In this document: one piece after another, positions 1 through 7,885 of the stretch
Numbering within the stretch: position 1 is the stretch's first letter
How the letters are laid out: each line of letters starts with the position of its first letter
Assembly (NCBI GenBank): GCA_036268375.1
Contig: DATAUH010000023.1
Coordinates: 1-19,815 of the forward strand
Length of the DNA: 19,815 nt
Source of the DNA: PALSA-243 sp036268375
GTDB taxonomy: Bacteria; Acidobacteriota; Terriglobia; Bryobacterales; Bryobacteraceae
Direction of reading: 5' to 3'
The notes under the pieces: generated by a model
Databases searched by the model: none
The model's input: only the letters and a program-made list of their open reading frames with translations
Told to the model about the DNA's origin: nothing
Made by a program: the position numbers and the translations under genes

Positions 1-1
1 C

Positions 2-2080
2 TTCGATAAATCGAAAATAATTCCCTGGATCGCACTCCGCAATACCGTGGGAGTGCTGATCCCTCTGGCGGCTGGCGCTGTGCTCCATCAGCCCGCCGCC
101 GGCGCTATCATCGCCACCGGCGCTCTCAACGTCTCCTATTCGGATAGCCAGCAGCCTTACCGCCAGCGCGCGCGCCGTATGCTCACGGCCACCTGCTGCG
201 TCTCGCTGGCCGTGGCCGCGGGAGGTCTTCTCGCCACTCAACATCTATCGTTCGTCGCGCTCACCGCTCTGGCTGCATTCGCCACGGGAATGATGGGCGC
301 GGTAAATCAAACCGCCGCCGATCTCGGCGTCACCACGCTGGCGACTATGATCGTCTTCGCGGCGCAGGCCATGACGCCCACCATCGCACTCGAATCGGGC
401 TTGATCGCTTTAGGCGGCGGCTTGCTGCAGACGTTGCTGGCGGTGGCATCGTGGACAGTCGGCCGCTACTCGCCCGAACAGCGCGCTCTGTCTACGTTCT
501 ATGGCGCACTCGCCCGCGGCGCCTCCTGGGGCGCGGACGCGCTGGCCTCTCCTGATATTGCGCCGGCGGCAAGCACCGAAAGCACGGAAGCGCAGCGAGC
601 GCTCGAGACTCTAAACGGTGATTCGTCGGTCGAAGCGGAACGCTATCTCACGCTTCTGAACCAGGCCGAGCGCATACGGCTTTCACTCCTCGCGATCGCC
701 CGACTGCGGGTGCGACTTTCACGAGAGGCCGACGGCGCAAACGAAACTGCGGCGCTCGATGAAGCCTTGGCCGCATCTTCCCGGGCTTTAGGAACCATCA
801 GCGAAGCGCTTCGGCCAAGCTCCGGCAAAACGATGAGCGGCGAACCCGCCGCCGAAGCATCCAAGCTGGACGCCGCAGCCGAACAACTGCGCGCATCGGG
901 GCGGGCCATCGCGGGCGACGCCCGTTGGCAATTGAATGCTCTTGCCGGGCAGTTGCGCGCGGCATCGGAACTCGCATTCCATTCCACTGCGGCGGGCCGT
1001 CTGGCCTTCGAGGCCGCTGAGGCCGCGGCTCCCCGTCCTTTACGTTTAGGCAGTGCCCTGGCCCGTATACGCGCCAATCTGAACCTGGATTCCGCCGTGT
1101 TTCGCCATGCCATCCGCATGGCTGCGTGCGTCGCGCTGGGCGAAGCCATTAACCGCGTCACGGGTGTGCGGCGCGGTTATTGGCTGCCGATGACCGTCGC
1201 GATCATTCTGCGCCCCGATTTCACCGCTACGTTTGCACGCGGTCTGCTGCGCTTGGCTGGAACACTGGTTGGACTCGTCACCGCCACCGCAATCACCCAT
1301 TTCCTGCAGCCCTCGCCCGGGATCGAAATTCTTCTGGTTGGCGCCTTCGTTTACCTGATGCGCTGCTTTGGGCCGGCGAACTACGGCATTTTCGTCACCG
1401 CCCTCACCGGCCTGGTGGTGTTCCTGATCGCGATTACGGGCGTGCCGCCCGGCCCCGCCATGCTTGCCCGCGGCGCCAATACGCTTGTGGGCGGCGTCAT
1501 CGCTTTGCTTGCGTACGCGGTCTGGCCCACGTGGGAACGGAGGCTGATGCCAGAGAGCATGGCCTCCCTGCTGGAGGCGTACGGCTGCTATTTTGAAGCC
1601 ATTCGCAACGCGTATCTGAATCCCGGTCCTGAAGCCCAACTGCGGCTCGATCGAGCGCGGGTGGCCGCGCGCCTGGCGCGTTCGAATACCGAAGCGTCCG
1701 TTACACGCCTGCTCGCAGAGCCCCGCGCAACCGAAGCGCGTTTCGCAGTTTTCGGCAAGCTGCTGGCCGATTCACACCGTTTCGTGCTGGCCGAGATGTC
1801 TCTCGAAGCGGGCATCGCACGCAGCGCTCCGGCTCCTGTGCGCGCCGCGTTTCTTACTTTCTCGGACGGCGTCATCTCCACATTGAAACAGTTGGCCGCG
1901 GCTCTACGCGGCGCCCCTCTCGACCGCGGCGCGCTACCCGATCTGCGAGAACTCCACACCGAACTCGTGCGCGCCGGGGACCCGCACTTCGGCCGCCACG
2001 CACTGGTGAACGCCGAAACAGACCGCCTTGTGAACAGCCTGAATACCATCACGGGTCTGGTCGCCGGAGTCTCCGCATGA
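2..2080 (+). CDS. FUSC-family membrane protein (YccS / aromatic-acid-exporter type), 5' end missing
   Basis: Inner-membrane protein of the fusaric acid resistance (FUSC) family, which exports aromatic acids and related compounds; the substrate here is unknown. The reading frame is open to base 2, and the residues before the GTG at 47 continue smoothly into the first membrane helix, so the true start lies left of the window. Counting from that GTG, one membrane block covers about residues 1-135 and a soluble helical region about 135-355. A second membrane block covers about 355-500, followed by a long helical cytoplasmic tail. The second block carries the family hallmark GYWLPMTVAIILRPDF followed by an RLAGTLVG segment. 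This two-block architecture is usual for full-length FUSC proteins. The stop overlaps the start of the next gene by four bases (ATGA), so the pump is probably co-translated with a two-component system that may control it. The family call is secure; the substrate is not. Confidence 0.88.
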   Translation, partial: FDKSKIIPWIALRNTVGVLIPLAAGAVLHQPAAGAIIATGALNVSYSDSQQPYRQRARRMLTATCCVSLAVAAGGLLATQHLSFVALTALAAFATGMMGAVNQTAADLGVTTLATMIVFAAQAMTPTIALESGLIALGGGLLQTLLAVASWTVGRYSPEQRALSTFYGALARGASWGADALASPDIAPAASTESTEAQRALETLNGDSSVEAERYLTLLNQAERIRLSLLAIARLRVRLSREADGANETAALDEALAASSRALGTISEALRPSSGKTMSGEPAAEASKLDAAAEQLRASGRAIAGDARWQLNALAGQLRAASELAFHSTAAGRLAFEAAEAAAPRPLRLGSALARIRANLNLDSAVFRHAIRMAACVALGEAINRVTGVRRGYWLPMTVAIILRPDFTATFARGLLRLAGTLVGLVTATAITHFLQPSPGIEILLVGAFVYLMRCFGPANYGIFVTALTGLVVFLIAITGVPPGPAMLARGANTLVGGVIALLAYAVWPTWERRLMPESMASLLEAYGCYFEAIRNAYLNPGPEAQLRLDRARVAARLARSNTEASVTRLLAEPRATEARFAVFGKLLADSHRFVLAEMSLEAGIARSAPAPVRAAFLTFSDGVISTLKQLAAALRGAPLDRGALPDLRELHTELVRAGDPHFGRHALVNAETDRLVNSLNTITGLVAGVSA

Positions 2081-3516
2081 TCAAACTCGACAGCTTCCTC
2101 AGTTACACGGAATCGCATCGCGGAGTCGTATTCCTCGCGGCCGCCGGCGTAACGTTACTCATCGCTTGGATCGATTGGCTGCTGTTCGATGTCTCCATCG
2201 GCTTTCTCTACCTGGTACCGATTCTCTTGTCCGCCCCCGCCATGAACAATTGGCAGATCGCCGGTTTCGCGGGCGTCTGCGGTTTTTTGACCGAGGCGCT
2301 GGACCCTTCGCAGGGCGCGACGGGCAAGACCGGTCTGGCTTTGCTGGAGCAGATGAATCCGTTCCACTGGGTGCCGGGTACAACTGGACGTTTGGTGGTC
2401 GCCGTTGCCGCCTTCGCTATGACAGGATTTTTCGCGGCGGAACTCAATCACCGGCGCCGTATGCTTGCGGAACACCTGAAGGAGCGCGAAAAACAGATTC
2501 TGTTTCGCCAGGAAATGGAGCGCCGCCTCCGCATCCTGATCGAAACCAGTCCGCTCGCCATTCTTACAGTCAACAATCGCGGTGAAGTGGATCTGGCCAA
2601 CGAATCTGCGCGCCTTCTTCTCGGCTTCGAAAACGAGCCGCTGCAGGGCCAGCCGGTGGAGCGCTATCTGCCGCTTCTGGGGCGCATGCTCCACCGCGGC
2701 AATAACATTCGCACCAACGTCGAATTCCGCGGGCAGCGCCGCAACGGTGAAATCTTCCTCGCCAGCGTCTGGCTTTCCACATACGAAACCTCCGAAGGCT
2801 CCAGCCTCGCGGCGGTCGTATGGGACGCGTCGGAGAGTCTGCGAGACCGCGAGGGAGCGGGGCTCGATTCGATGATGGCTACCTCGCGCGTCCTGGTGGG
2901 CGCGCTCTCGCACGAGATTCGCAATCTGGCGTCGGCTGCCGCTTCGGCGCACGCGTCTCTCGGCGCAGAGGCCGCCCCTAGCGAAAATTATCACGCGCTT
3001 GGCACACTGATTCGCGGGCTAGAGAAGATCGCCTCCGCCGGTCTGCAGATGGCGTCCGGGCGCGAACACGTGGTCGCCGATCTCGCCATGCTGCTCGACG
3101 AAACCCGCATCGTCATAGAGCCCGCCCTGCGCGAAGCGGACATCACACTCGAGTGGGAGCTCGAAGGCCCACTGCCCGTGGTCCAAGGCGACCATCACAG
3201 CTTGCTGCAAGCTTTCCTAAATCTAGTGCGAAATAGCCAGCAGGCAATGGAGGGGCGCCAGAAGCGCTGCCTGCGCGTGCTGGCGAAAGTCGAAAACGAC
3301 CTCGCGACCGTCCGCTTCTACGATACCGGACCCGGCGTGGCCCACCCGGAAGAGCTCTTCCGGCCTTTTCAACCGAGCTCATCACATACCGGCTTGGGGC
3401 TTTACATCACCCGCGCGATAGTACGGTCGCACGGCGGCGGACTCAGGTATGAACCTCAGGCAGACGGGAGTTGCTTTATAGTGGAGCTTTGGCCCGTGGA
3501 GAATACGGCGGAATAA
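2077..3516 (+). CDS. Membrane PAS-domain sensor histidine kinase
   Basis: Sensor kinase of 479 residues that should autophosphorylate and pass phosphate to the regulator encoded next. Hydrophobic helices lie at about residues 16-70 and 105-122, followed by a charged linker helix and a PAS domain (about 150-250). The H-box has His279 in SHEIRN, which departs from the usual SHE(F/I)RTPL because the TP is replaced by NLA. The ATPase domain is complete: N-box Asn386 (LVRNSQQA), G1 Asp416 (DTGPG) and G2 HTGLGLYI at about 437-444. The start is fixed by the ATGA overlap with the FUSC gene, and the stop shares one base with the next start (TAATG). This suggests one translationally coupled transcript. 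The signal sensed is unknown. Pump, kinase and regulator side by side suggests control of efflux, but that is inference. Confidence 0.9.
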   Translation: MIKLDSFLSYTESHRGVVFLAAAGVTLLIAWIDWLLFDVSIGFLYLVPILLSAPAMNNWQIAGFAGVCGFLTEALDPSQGATGKTGLALLEQMNPFHWVPGTTGRLVVAVAAFAMTGFFAAELNHRRRMLAEHLKEREKQILFRQEMERRLRILIETSPLAILTVNNRGEVDLANESARLLLGFENEPLQGQPVERYLPLLGRMLHRGNNIRTNVEFRGQRRNGEIFLASVWLSTYETSEGSSLAAVVWDASESLRDREGAGLDSMMATSRVLVGALSHEIRNLASAAASAHASLGAEAAPSENYHALGTLIRGLEKIASAGLQMASGREHVVADLAMLLDETRIVIEPALREADITLEWELEGPLPVVQGDHHSLLQAFLNLVRNSQQAMEGRQKRCLRVLAKVENDLATVRFYDTGPGVAHPEELFRPFQPSSSHTGLGLYITRAIVRSHGGGLRYEPQADGSCFIVELWPVENTAE

Positions 3517-4169
3517 TGGAAACAGTACTAACTGAAACATCGGCGCAGACGATTCGACTTTTGTTGATCGACGACCACGCGCTATTTCGCGAAAGCATGG
3601 GACGCGTGCTCGGCGCGGAAGAGGGATTCGAAATTGAACATTGCGGCAGCATCCGCGAAGCTCTTGCGATGCTGTCGACTCATCACTTCGATGTAGTCCT
3701 GCTGGATCACGATCTGGGCAATGAGCGCGCTTCGCATTTCCTTCCGGCGGCGCGGCAAAGCGGTTATGAAGGCCGCGTCCTCGTCGTTACGGCTTGGGTG
3801 AGCGATACCGAAGCGCGGCGGCTGCTCCGCCAGGGCGTAGCGGGAATTTTTCTCAAGAAGGCGCCGCTCAGCGAATTGAGCGAGAGCATCCGCGTGGTCG
3901 CGGCGGGTGGCTCCTGGATGGACAGCTCCTTTGGCGCAACGACTAGCGAGCCGGAACGCGGCGCCTCCAGTTCGGCGCTCACGGACCGGCAACGCCGCGT
4001 GCTTCGCTTCGTATTGGAAGGGCTTTCGAACAAAGAGATCGCGTGGCGGCTGCAGATTTCCGAAAGCTATGTGAAGGCAATTCTGCAGAGCCTCTTCCAA
4101 AAGACGGGCGTGCGAACGCGCGGCCAGTTGGTGCGCGTTGCGTTCGAGCAATACGAAGACCAGTTGTAA
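3516..4169 (+). CDS. NarL/FixJ-family response regulator (REC + LuxR-type HTH)
   Basis: DNA-binding response regulator of 217 residues, the likely partner of the kinase immediately upstream. The receiver domain has the acidic pair Asp19-Asp20, phospho-acceptor Asp64 in VLLDHD, the switch residue Thr92 in VVTAW and a Lys-Lys pair at 114-115. The C-terminal LuxR/GerE helix-turn-helix (about 154-217) begins LTDRQRRVLRFVLEGLSNKE. I chose the ATG at 3516, which shares one base with the kinase stop, over an in-frame start at 3471. The earlier start would add 15 residues with no relation to the REC fold and would overlap the kinase by 46 bases. Its targets are unknown; the adjacent FUSC gene is an obvious candidate. 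Confidence 0.92.
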   Translation: METVLTETSAQTIRLLLIDDHALFRESMGRVLGAEEGFEIEHCGSIREALAMLSTHHFDVVLLDHDLGNERASHFLPAARQSGYEGRVLVVTAWVSDTEARRLLRQGVAGIFLKKAPLSELSESIRVVAAGGSWMDSSFGATTSEPERGASSSALTDRQRRVLRFVLEGLSNKEIAWRLQISESYVKAILQSLFQKTGVRTRGQLVRVAFEQYEDQL

Positions 4170-4269
4170 CTTCGTGTGCCCAAAAGATAACCGGCCCTCC
4201 CCGGATCAGTGCGGTACCGTAGCGCATAACACGACCGGCGCCTCAGAGCTGGTCGACCGAGGCATAGGG

Positions 4270-4527
4270 GTGAGTGTCGCTGTCGCTCAACGGGCAATCA
4301 TCGCCAGACTGCGTGCGTGGGACCATACCGCGCACGCACAAATCGATCTCGATCCCGGAGCCACCGTTTCCAACTACGAAATCAAGCGGCATTCCCAAGT
4401 TGAAATCGATCAAGGCGCGGAGCCATATGTAATGCGTTTCACGTCCGGCGGCCGCCCGTATTCGTGCGCACTCGCAGCCTTCCAGGCGCGCACGGAGCCA
4501 ATCGCCGATGCGCCCGCAGAGACATAA
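4270..4527 (+). CDS. Small hypothetical protein, about 85 residues
   Basis: Unrecognised short reading frame between the response regulator and the aldehyde dehydrogenase. From the GTG at 4270 it encodes about 85 residues, with a helical stretch (AVAQRAIIARLRAWDH) followed by a likely beta-rich part rich in Ile, Val and Asp. No signal peptide, membrane helix or known motif is visible. Codon third positions are mostly G or C, as in the neighbours, which supports real coding. The start is weak: no spaced Shine-Dalgarno is visible and the frame stays open upstream to a TTG at 4138 inside the preceding gene. The stop lies six bases before the dehydrogenase start, so the two may be co-transcribed. 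The 100 bases before it (4170-4269) hold no clear promoter or terminator. It could still be a chance frame. Confidence 0.45.
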   Translation: MSVAVAQRAIIARLRAWDHTAHAQIDLDPGATVSNYEIKRHSQVEIDQGAEPYVMRFTSGGRPYSCALAAFQARTEPIADAPAET

Positions 4528-4533
4528 TTAGAT

Positions 4534-6063
4534 GTGCGCACTCTCAGCGGACTTATTCCCGACATCTTAGAAAAGCTGCATATTGAACCGGTGAACTCCG
4601 GCGCCTGTTACGGAGATTGGATCGCCGATCCCGGCGGCGGCGAACTCGACTCGCGCAATCCATCGAATGACGAGTTGCTTGCCAAAGTGAAGCAGGCCAA
4701 CATTGCCGATTATGAATGCGTAATGCAGCACGCCACCGAGGCCTTTCTGGAATGGCGTGTGATTCCCGCGCCACGCCGGGGTGAGATCGTGCGCGAAATT
4801 GCGAACGAACTGCGCCTGCATCAGCGCGACCTCGGCGCTTTGGTATCGCTCGAGATGGGCAAGATTCTCCCCGAAGGATTAGGCGAAGTGCAGGAGATGA
4901 TCGACATCGCCGATTTCGCAGTTGGACTCTCGCGCCAACTCTACGGCCTTTCCATGCACAGCGAACGCCCCGGCCATCGCATGTATGAGCAGTGGCATCC
5001 GATGGGCGTCGTCGGCGTCATCAGCGCCTTCAATTTTCCCGTTGCCGTTTGGGCCTGGAACGCGATGATCGCGGCCGTTTGCGGCGATTGCGTCGTCTGG
5101 CGGCCGTCCTCGGAGACGCCGCTCACCGCGATCGCGGTTCAGAAGATCTGCAACCGCGTCATGGAACGCCACAATCTGAAAGGCATCTTCAACCTGGTGA
5201 TCGGACCCAGCAATCCGATTGGCGAAGCGGTCGTGAACGATCGCCGGATCCCGCTGGTCAGCTTCACCGGCTCTACGGAAGTCGGCCGCAAAGTATCCGA
5301 AACCGTCGCCCGGCGTCTTGGGCGGACGATCCTTGAACTTGGCGGTAACAACGGCCTCATCGTGATGGATGACGCCAATCTCGATCTCGCTCTGCGCGCT
5401 GTCGTCTTCGGCGCGGTCGGCACCGCGGGACAGCGCTGCACCACGACGCGCCGCCTCTTCCTGCAGCGTGGAATTGCCGCGCGTTTCACCGAAGCGTTGA
5501 TTGCCGCTTATAAGCAGGTGAAGATCGGCGATCCGCTGGACGAGGAAACGTTAATGGGCCCTCTCGTGAATCGCCGGGCCGTGACGGACATGATCGAGGG
5601 CGTGCGGCGAATTCGGGAACAGGGCGGCGAGGTGATCTTTGGCGGCGACCGCATGACCGGTTGTTTCGCTCAACCGACCCTGGTGCGCGCGCGTTCAGAC
5701 ATGTCGATTCTTAAAGAGGAGATCTTCGCGCCGATCCTTTACCTGATCGAGTTCGATTCGCTCGACGAAGCCATCCACTGGCACAACGATGTCCCGCAGG
5801 GCCTTTCTTCGGCAATGTTCACCACCAACCTGATCGCGGCCGAGACCTTCCTCAGCCATCGTGGCAGCGATTGTGGCATCGCCAACATCAACCTGGGAAC
5901 CAGCGGCGCCGAAATCGGCGGCGCGTTCGGCGGCGAAAAGGACACGGGCGGTGGCCGCGAATCGGGCAGCGACGCGTGGAAGGCCTACATGCCCCGCCAG
6001 ACCAACACCATCAATTGGTCTACGCAGCTACCGCTGGCGCAGGGCATTCGTTTTAGCGTGTGA
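4534..6063 (+). CDS. ALDH7-type aldehyde dehydrogenase (aminoadipate-semialdehyde / piperideine-6-carboxylate dehydrogenase)
   Basis: NAD(P)-dependent aldehyde dehydrogenase of 509 residues, the normal length for the family. It most resembles the ALDH7 (antiquitin, bacterial AmaB/Pcd) group, which oxidises L-2-aminoadipate 6-semialdehyde in lysine breakdown. Visible residues are Asn167 (SAFNFPV), the cofactor turn FTGSTEVG at 244-251, general base Glu268 (LELGGNN) and nucleophile Cys302 in GTAGQRCTT. The C-terminal signature GTSGAEIGGAFGGEKDTGGG (about 455-474), followed by GRESGSDAW, is diagnostic of ALDH7. One oddity is that the usual Lys in the WKPSE cofactor motif is Arg here (VVWRPSSETPL). 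Translation starts at a GTG; an ATG two bases earlier is in another frame. No other lysine-catabolism gene is in the window, so the exact substrate is inferred from family only. Confidence 0.9.
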   Translation: MRTLSGLIPDILEKLHIEPVNSGACYGDWIADPGGGELDSRNPSNDELLAKVKQANIADYECVMQHATEAFLEWRVIPAPRRGEIVREIANELRLHQRDLGALVSLEMGKILPEGLGEVQEMIDIADFAVGLSRQLYGLSMHSERPGHRMYEQWHPMGVVGVISAFNFPVAVWAWNAMIAAVCGDCVVWRPSSETPLTAIAVQKICNRVMERHNLKGIFNLVIGPSNPIGEAVVNDRRIPLVSFTGSTEVGRKVSETVARRLGRTILELGGNNGLIVMDDANLDLALRAVVFGAVGTAGQRCTTTRRLFLQRGIAARFTEALIAAYKQVKIGDPLDEETLMGPLVNRRAVTDMIEGVRRIREQGGEVIFGGDRMTGCFAQPTLVRARSDMSILKEEIFAPILYLIEFDSLDEAIHWHNDVPQGLSSAMFTTNLIAAETFLSHRGSDCGIANINLGTSGAEIGGAFGGEKDTGGGRESGSDAWKAYMPRQTNTINWSTQLPLAQGIRFSV

Positions 6064-6071
6064 GTTTACAG

Positions 6072-6095
6072 GCCGGCGTTGATTAGCGCGCCGGC
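6072..6095. terminator. Hairpin between two convergent genes, possible two-way terminator
   Basis: GCCGGCG at 6072-6078 and CGCCGGC at 6089-6095 form a perfect 7-bp GC stem around a 10-base loop. It sits between the stop of the aldehyde dehydrogenase (6063) and the convergent M50 protease gene, and overlaps the last few codons of the latter. No U-tract follows on either strand, so intrinsic termination would be weak. The evidence is position and symmetry only. Confidence 0.35.
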
Positions 6096-7075
6096 AACTT
6101 TACCAGCAGCGCAATTGCCGGCAACGCCACCAGCAGAAACGCAAACTGCATCAAGCCGACCTGGTCGCCCTGCGCCGCCTGGTCTCTAGTGAACAGCCGG
6201 TAGACCATGCCCGCCGCGATCAGCAGCAGCATCCGCTCGCCCGTGATCGCAAACATTCCGACTGCGACTCCGAGCAGCACTGCGCGTTGCGCGCGGCTCA
6301 GCGAATGCACGCCGCGGCCGCCATCCAGTTGCCACACTGGAATCAGGTTGAAAAGGTTGAGCACAGCGGTAGAGTAAGCAATCGCCGACAGCGGAGCCCA
6401 GCCGGTTAGCGGAACGGCCGCCAAAGTTCCGATAGCGGCGCCCAAGCCGTAAAGCGGCCCCGCCAAGCCGACGCGCGAATCCGCCACCGGATCGAGAATC
6501 GCGCCTGGAACGCCGATCATTGCGCCTAAACCAGGAATGAAGATAGGCGCGGTCGCCGGAATTCCGTATCGCCGCAGCATAATCACGTGTCCCATCTCGT
6601 GTATGTAGATCGAGAGCACCATGCCCAGGGCAAACGACCAGCCGTAAAGGCCCCAATACACGCCGAAGAACGCAAACATCGAAAGCAGCGTGCTCAGTTT
6701 GGTCAATCCCAAGAGCAGCAGCTTTCCCTTGCCTAGAAGCAGCAACAGCGTGGATCCTAAACCCGCGGCGCCCTTCTTCCACCTGGCCGAATTGCCCGCG
6801 GCAGCGTCGACCTTGGCATGCAAGGATTCGATCCGCGCTTCTACCTTTTTGTACTGAACCGTATTCGCGGGCAGCAGCGGCAGTGCCTGTTGCCATTTCC
6901 CGATCGCGCCGATCCAATCTCCTGCCTGCTCGGCCTCGCCGGCGCGGGCCCCGAGTTGCTCCAACTCGGCCGTATGTCTCAATCGGCCGCATTTGGGGCA
7001 ACTCAGTTCAGAGGAGGAAACGGGACCTCCGCAATCGGGACAAGAATGTTCAGGGCTGGTGGACGGTGCGGACAT
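6083..7075 (-). CDS. Site-2 (M50) membrane metalloprotease with N-terminal zinc ribbon
   Basis: Intramembrane zinc protease of the M50 / site-2 protease family, 330 residues. The N-terminus has a zinc ribbon with Cys12, Cys15, Cys26 and Cys29 (CPDC and CPKC), then a TPR-like helical region (about 35-95). Hydrophobic helices follow from about residue 105. The active site is HEMGH at 159-163, and the second metal-binding motif is NLIPVWQLDGGR with Asp251. The frame is open far upstream, but the ATG at 7075 is the sensible start because it lies two bases after the stop of the preceding gene and begins right before the ribbon. The longer frame would run through that gene out of phase. No PDZ domain is visible. 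Such proteases cleave membrane-bound regulators, but the substrate here is unknown. Confidence 0.85.
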   Translation of the reverse strand: MSAPSTSPEHSCPDCGGPVSSSELSCPKCGRLRHTAELEQLGARAGEAEQAGDWIGAIGKWQQALPLLPANTVQYKKVEARIESLHAKVDAAAGNSARWKKGAAGLGSTLLLLLGKGKLLLLGLTKLSTLLSMFAFFGVYWGLYGWSFALGMVLSIYIHEMGHVIMLRRYGIPATAPIFIPGLGAMIGVPGAILDPVADSRVGLAGPLYGLGAAIGTLAAVPLTGWAPLSAIAYSTAVLNLFNLIPVWQLDGGRGVHSLSRAQRAVLLGVAVGMFAITGERMLLLIAAGMVYRLFTRDQAAQGDQVGLMQFAFLLVALPAIALLVKLPAR

Positions 7076-7077
7076 CT

Positions 7078-7812
7078 CTAGGTTGCTTGGGGACTTCTTT
7101 GGTACGGACCTGTTATCAGGATATCGGTTCTGCCGGTCAGCCGCCACGCGCGGCTGAGTCCGAAAAAGATTATCAGCAATGACAGGATGGCGGAAGCGTC
7201 GTGCCCCAACATCAGAAACGGAGCAGCCACCACAACTAGCAACAAATACAGAACGGCCTGGCCCAGGCTTCCCTGCGCGTTTCCGTTTTCGGCGGTCGGG
7301 GTAGCGCTGCTTTGCGATGCTTGCGCCGCGGTCTGGCTGGTCTGCGTCGGAGTATTCATCGCCTCGACAATGGAGACCGGAATGTAGCTGATCGTGATCG
7401 CAAAATAGGTCAGGAGCACCGCCAGGATCTGCTGAGGTCTGCCGCCCAACCCTCGCGATCCGGCGCGAACGGCCTTCGCGACCATGTAGCCAACCAAAAT
7501 CGAGATCAGACCAACCTCTGCGTGTAACACGATCCCGACCAAGGCGTAGATCGTGCATCCGGCGAACGCCGCGCCACTGCCGTAAAGGAACGCTCTCCCG
7601 AGCGAAGTTGCAGGCGGCGCCTGTTGTCCCTGTTCGATCCGCTGCGCACAGGACCGACACACATCGTGTCCCGCAGCCTGAAAAAACGAACCGTCTATGC
7701 CTTCTTTGCATGCCGCACAGCTCAAGGCTGGAGTTCCAGTCAGGATTGGCTCCGCGTGCCGGAATTGCAGAGCATCATCGCTCTTCATGGGCTGTTGGGC
7801 TTGCTGAGACAT
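7078..7812 (-). CDS. Zinc-ribbon multi-pass membrane protein of unknown function
   Basis: Protein of 244 residues with a short zinc-ribbon or B-box-like finger near the N-terminus (Cys32, Cys35, Cys52 and Cys55, plus His49). About five hydrophobic helices follow, at roughly 70-90, 92-112, 122-147, 178-200 and 203-222. A low-complexity Thr/Gln/Ser/Ala linker sits before the fourth helix. I chose the ATG at 7812 (MSQQAQQ), preceded by a weak GCGGA. The frame opens 12 codons earlier, but those residues look unlike a protein start. It lies two bases upstream of the M50 protease gene on the same strand, so the pair is very likely an operon. Both proteins carry a CxxC...CxxC finger before membrane helices, which suggests a shared process. 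No function can be assigned. Confidence 0.75.
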   Translation of the reverse strand: MSQQAQQPMKSDDALQFRHAEPILTGTPALSCAACKEGIDGSFFQAAGHDVCRSCAQRIEQGQQAPPATSLGRAFLYGSGAAFAGCTIYALVGIVLHAEVGLISILVGYMVAKAVRAGSRGLGGRPQQILAVLLTYFAITISYIPVSIVEAMNTPTQTSQTAAQASQSSATPTAENGNAQGSLGQAVLYLLLVVVAAPFLMLGHDASAILSLLIIFFGLSRAWRLTGRTDILITGPYQRSPQAT

Positions 7813-7885
7813 TCCGCAAGTGTAAGCCGCGGCATAGCAGCAGGTCAACGCGAAGTTAGCTCGCGCTTATCTATACCTGCCAGAA

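Noticed and set aside
4138..4269. Longer version of the small hypothetical protein from a TTG inside the response regulator gene
   Set aside because: It would overlap the regulator gene by 32 bases and adds a stretch with poor coding character.
7076..7711. 212-codon upstream extension of the M50 protease frame
   Set aside because: This part overlaps the zinc-ribbon membrane protein in another frame and reads as Arg/Gly-rich noise. The protease starts sensibly at 7075.
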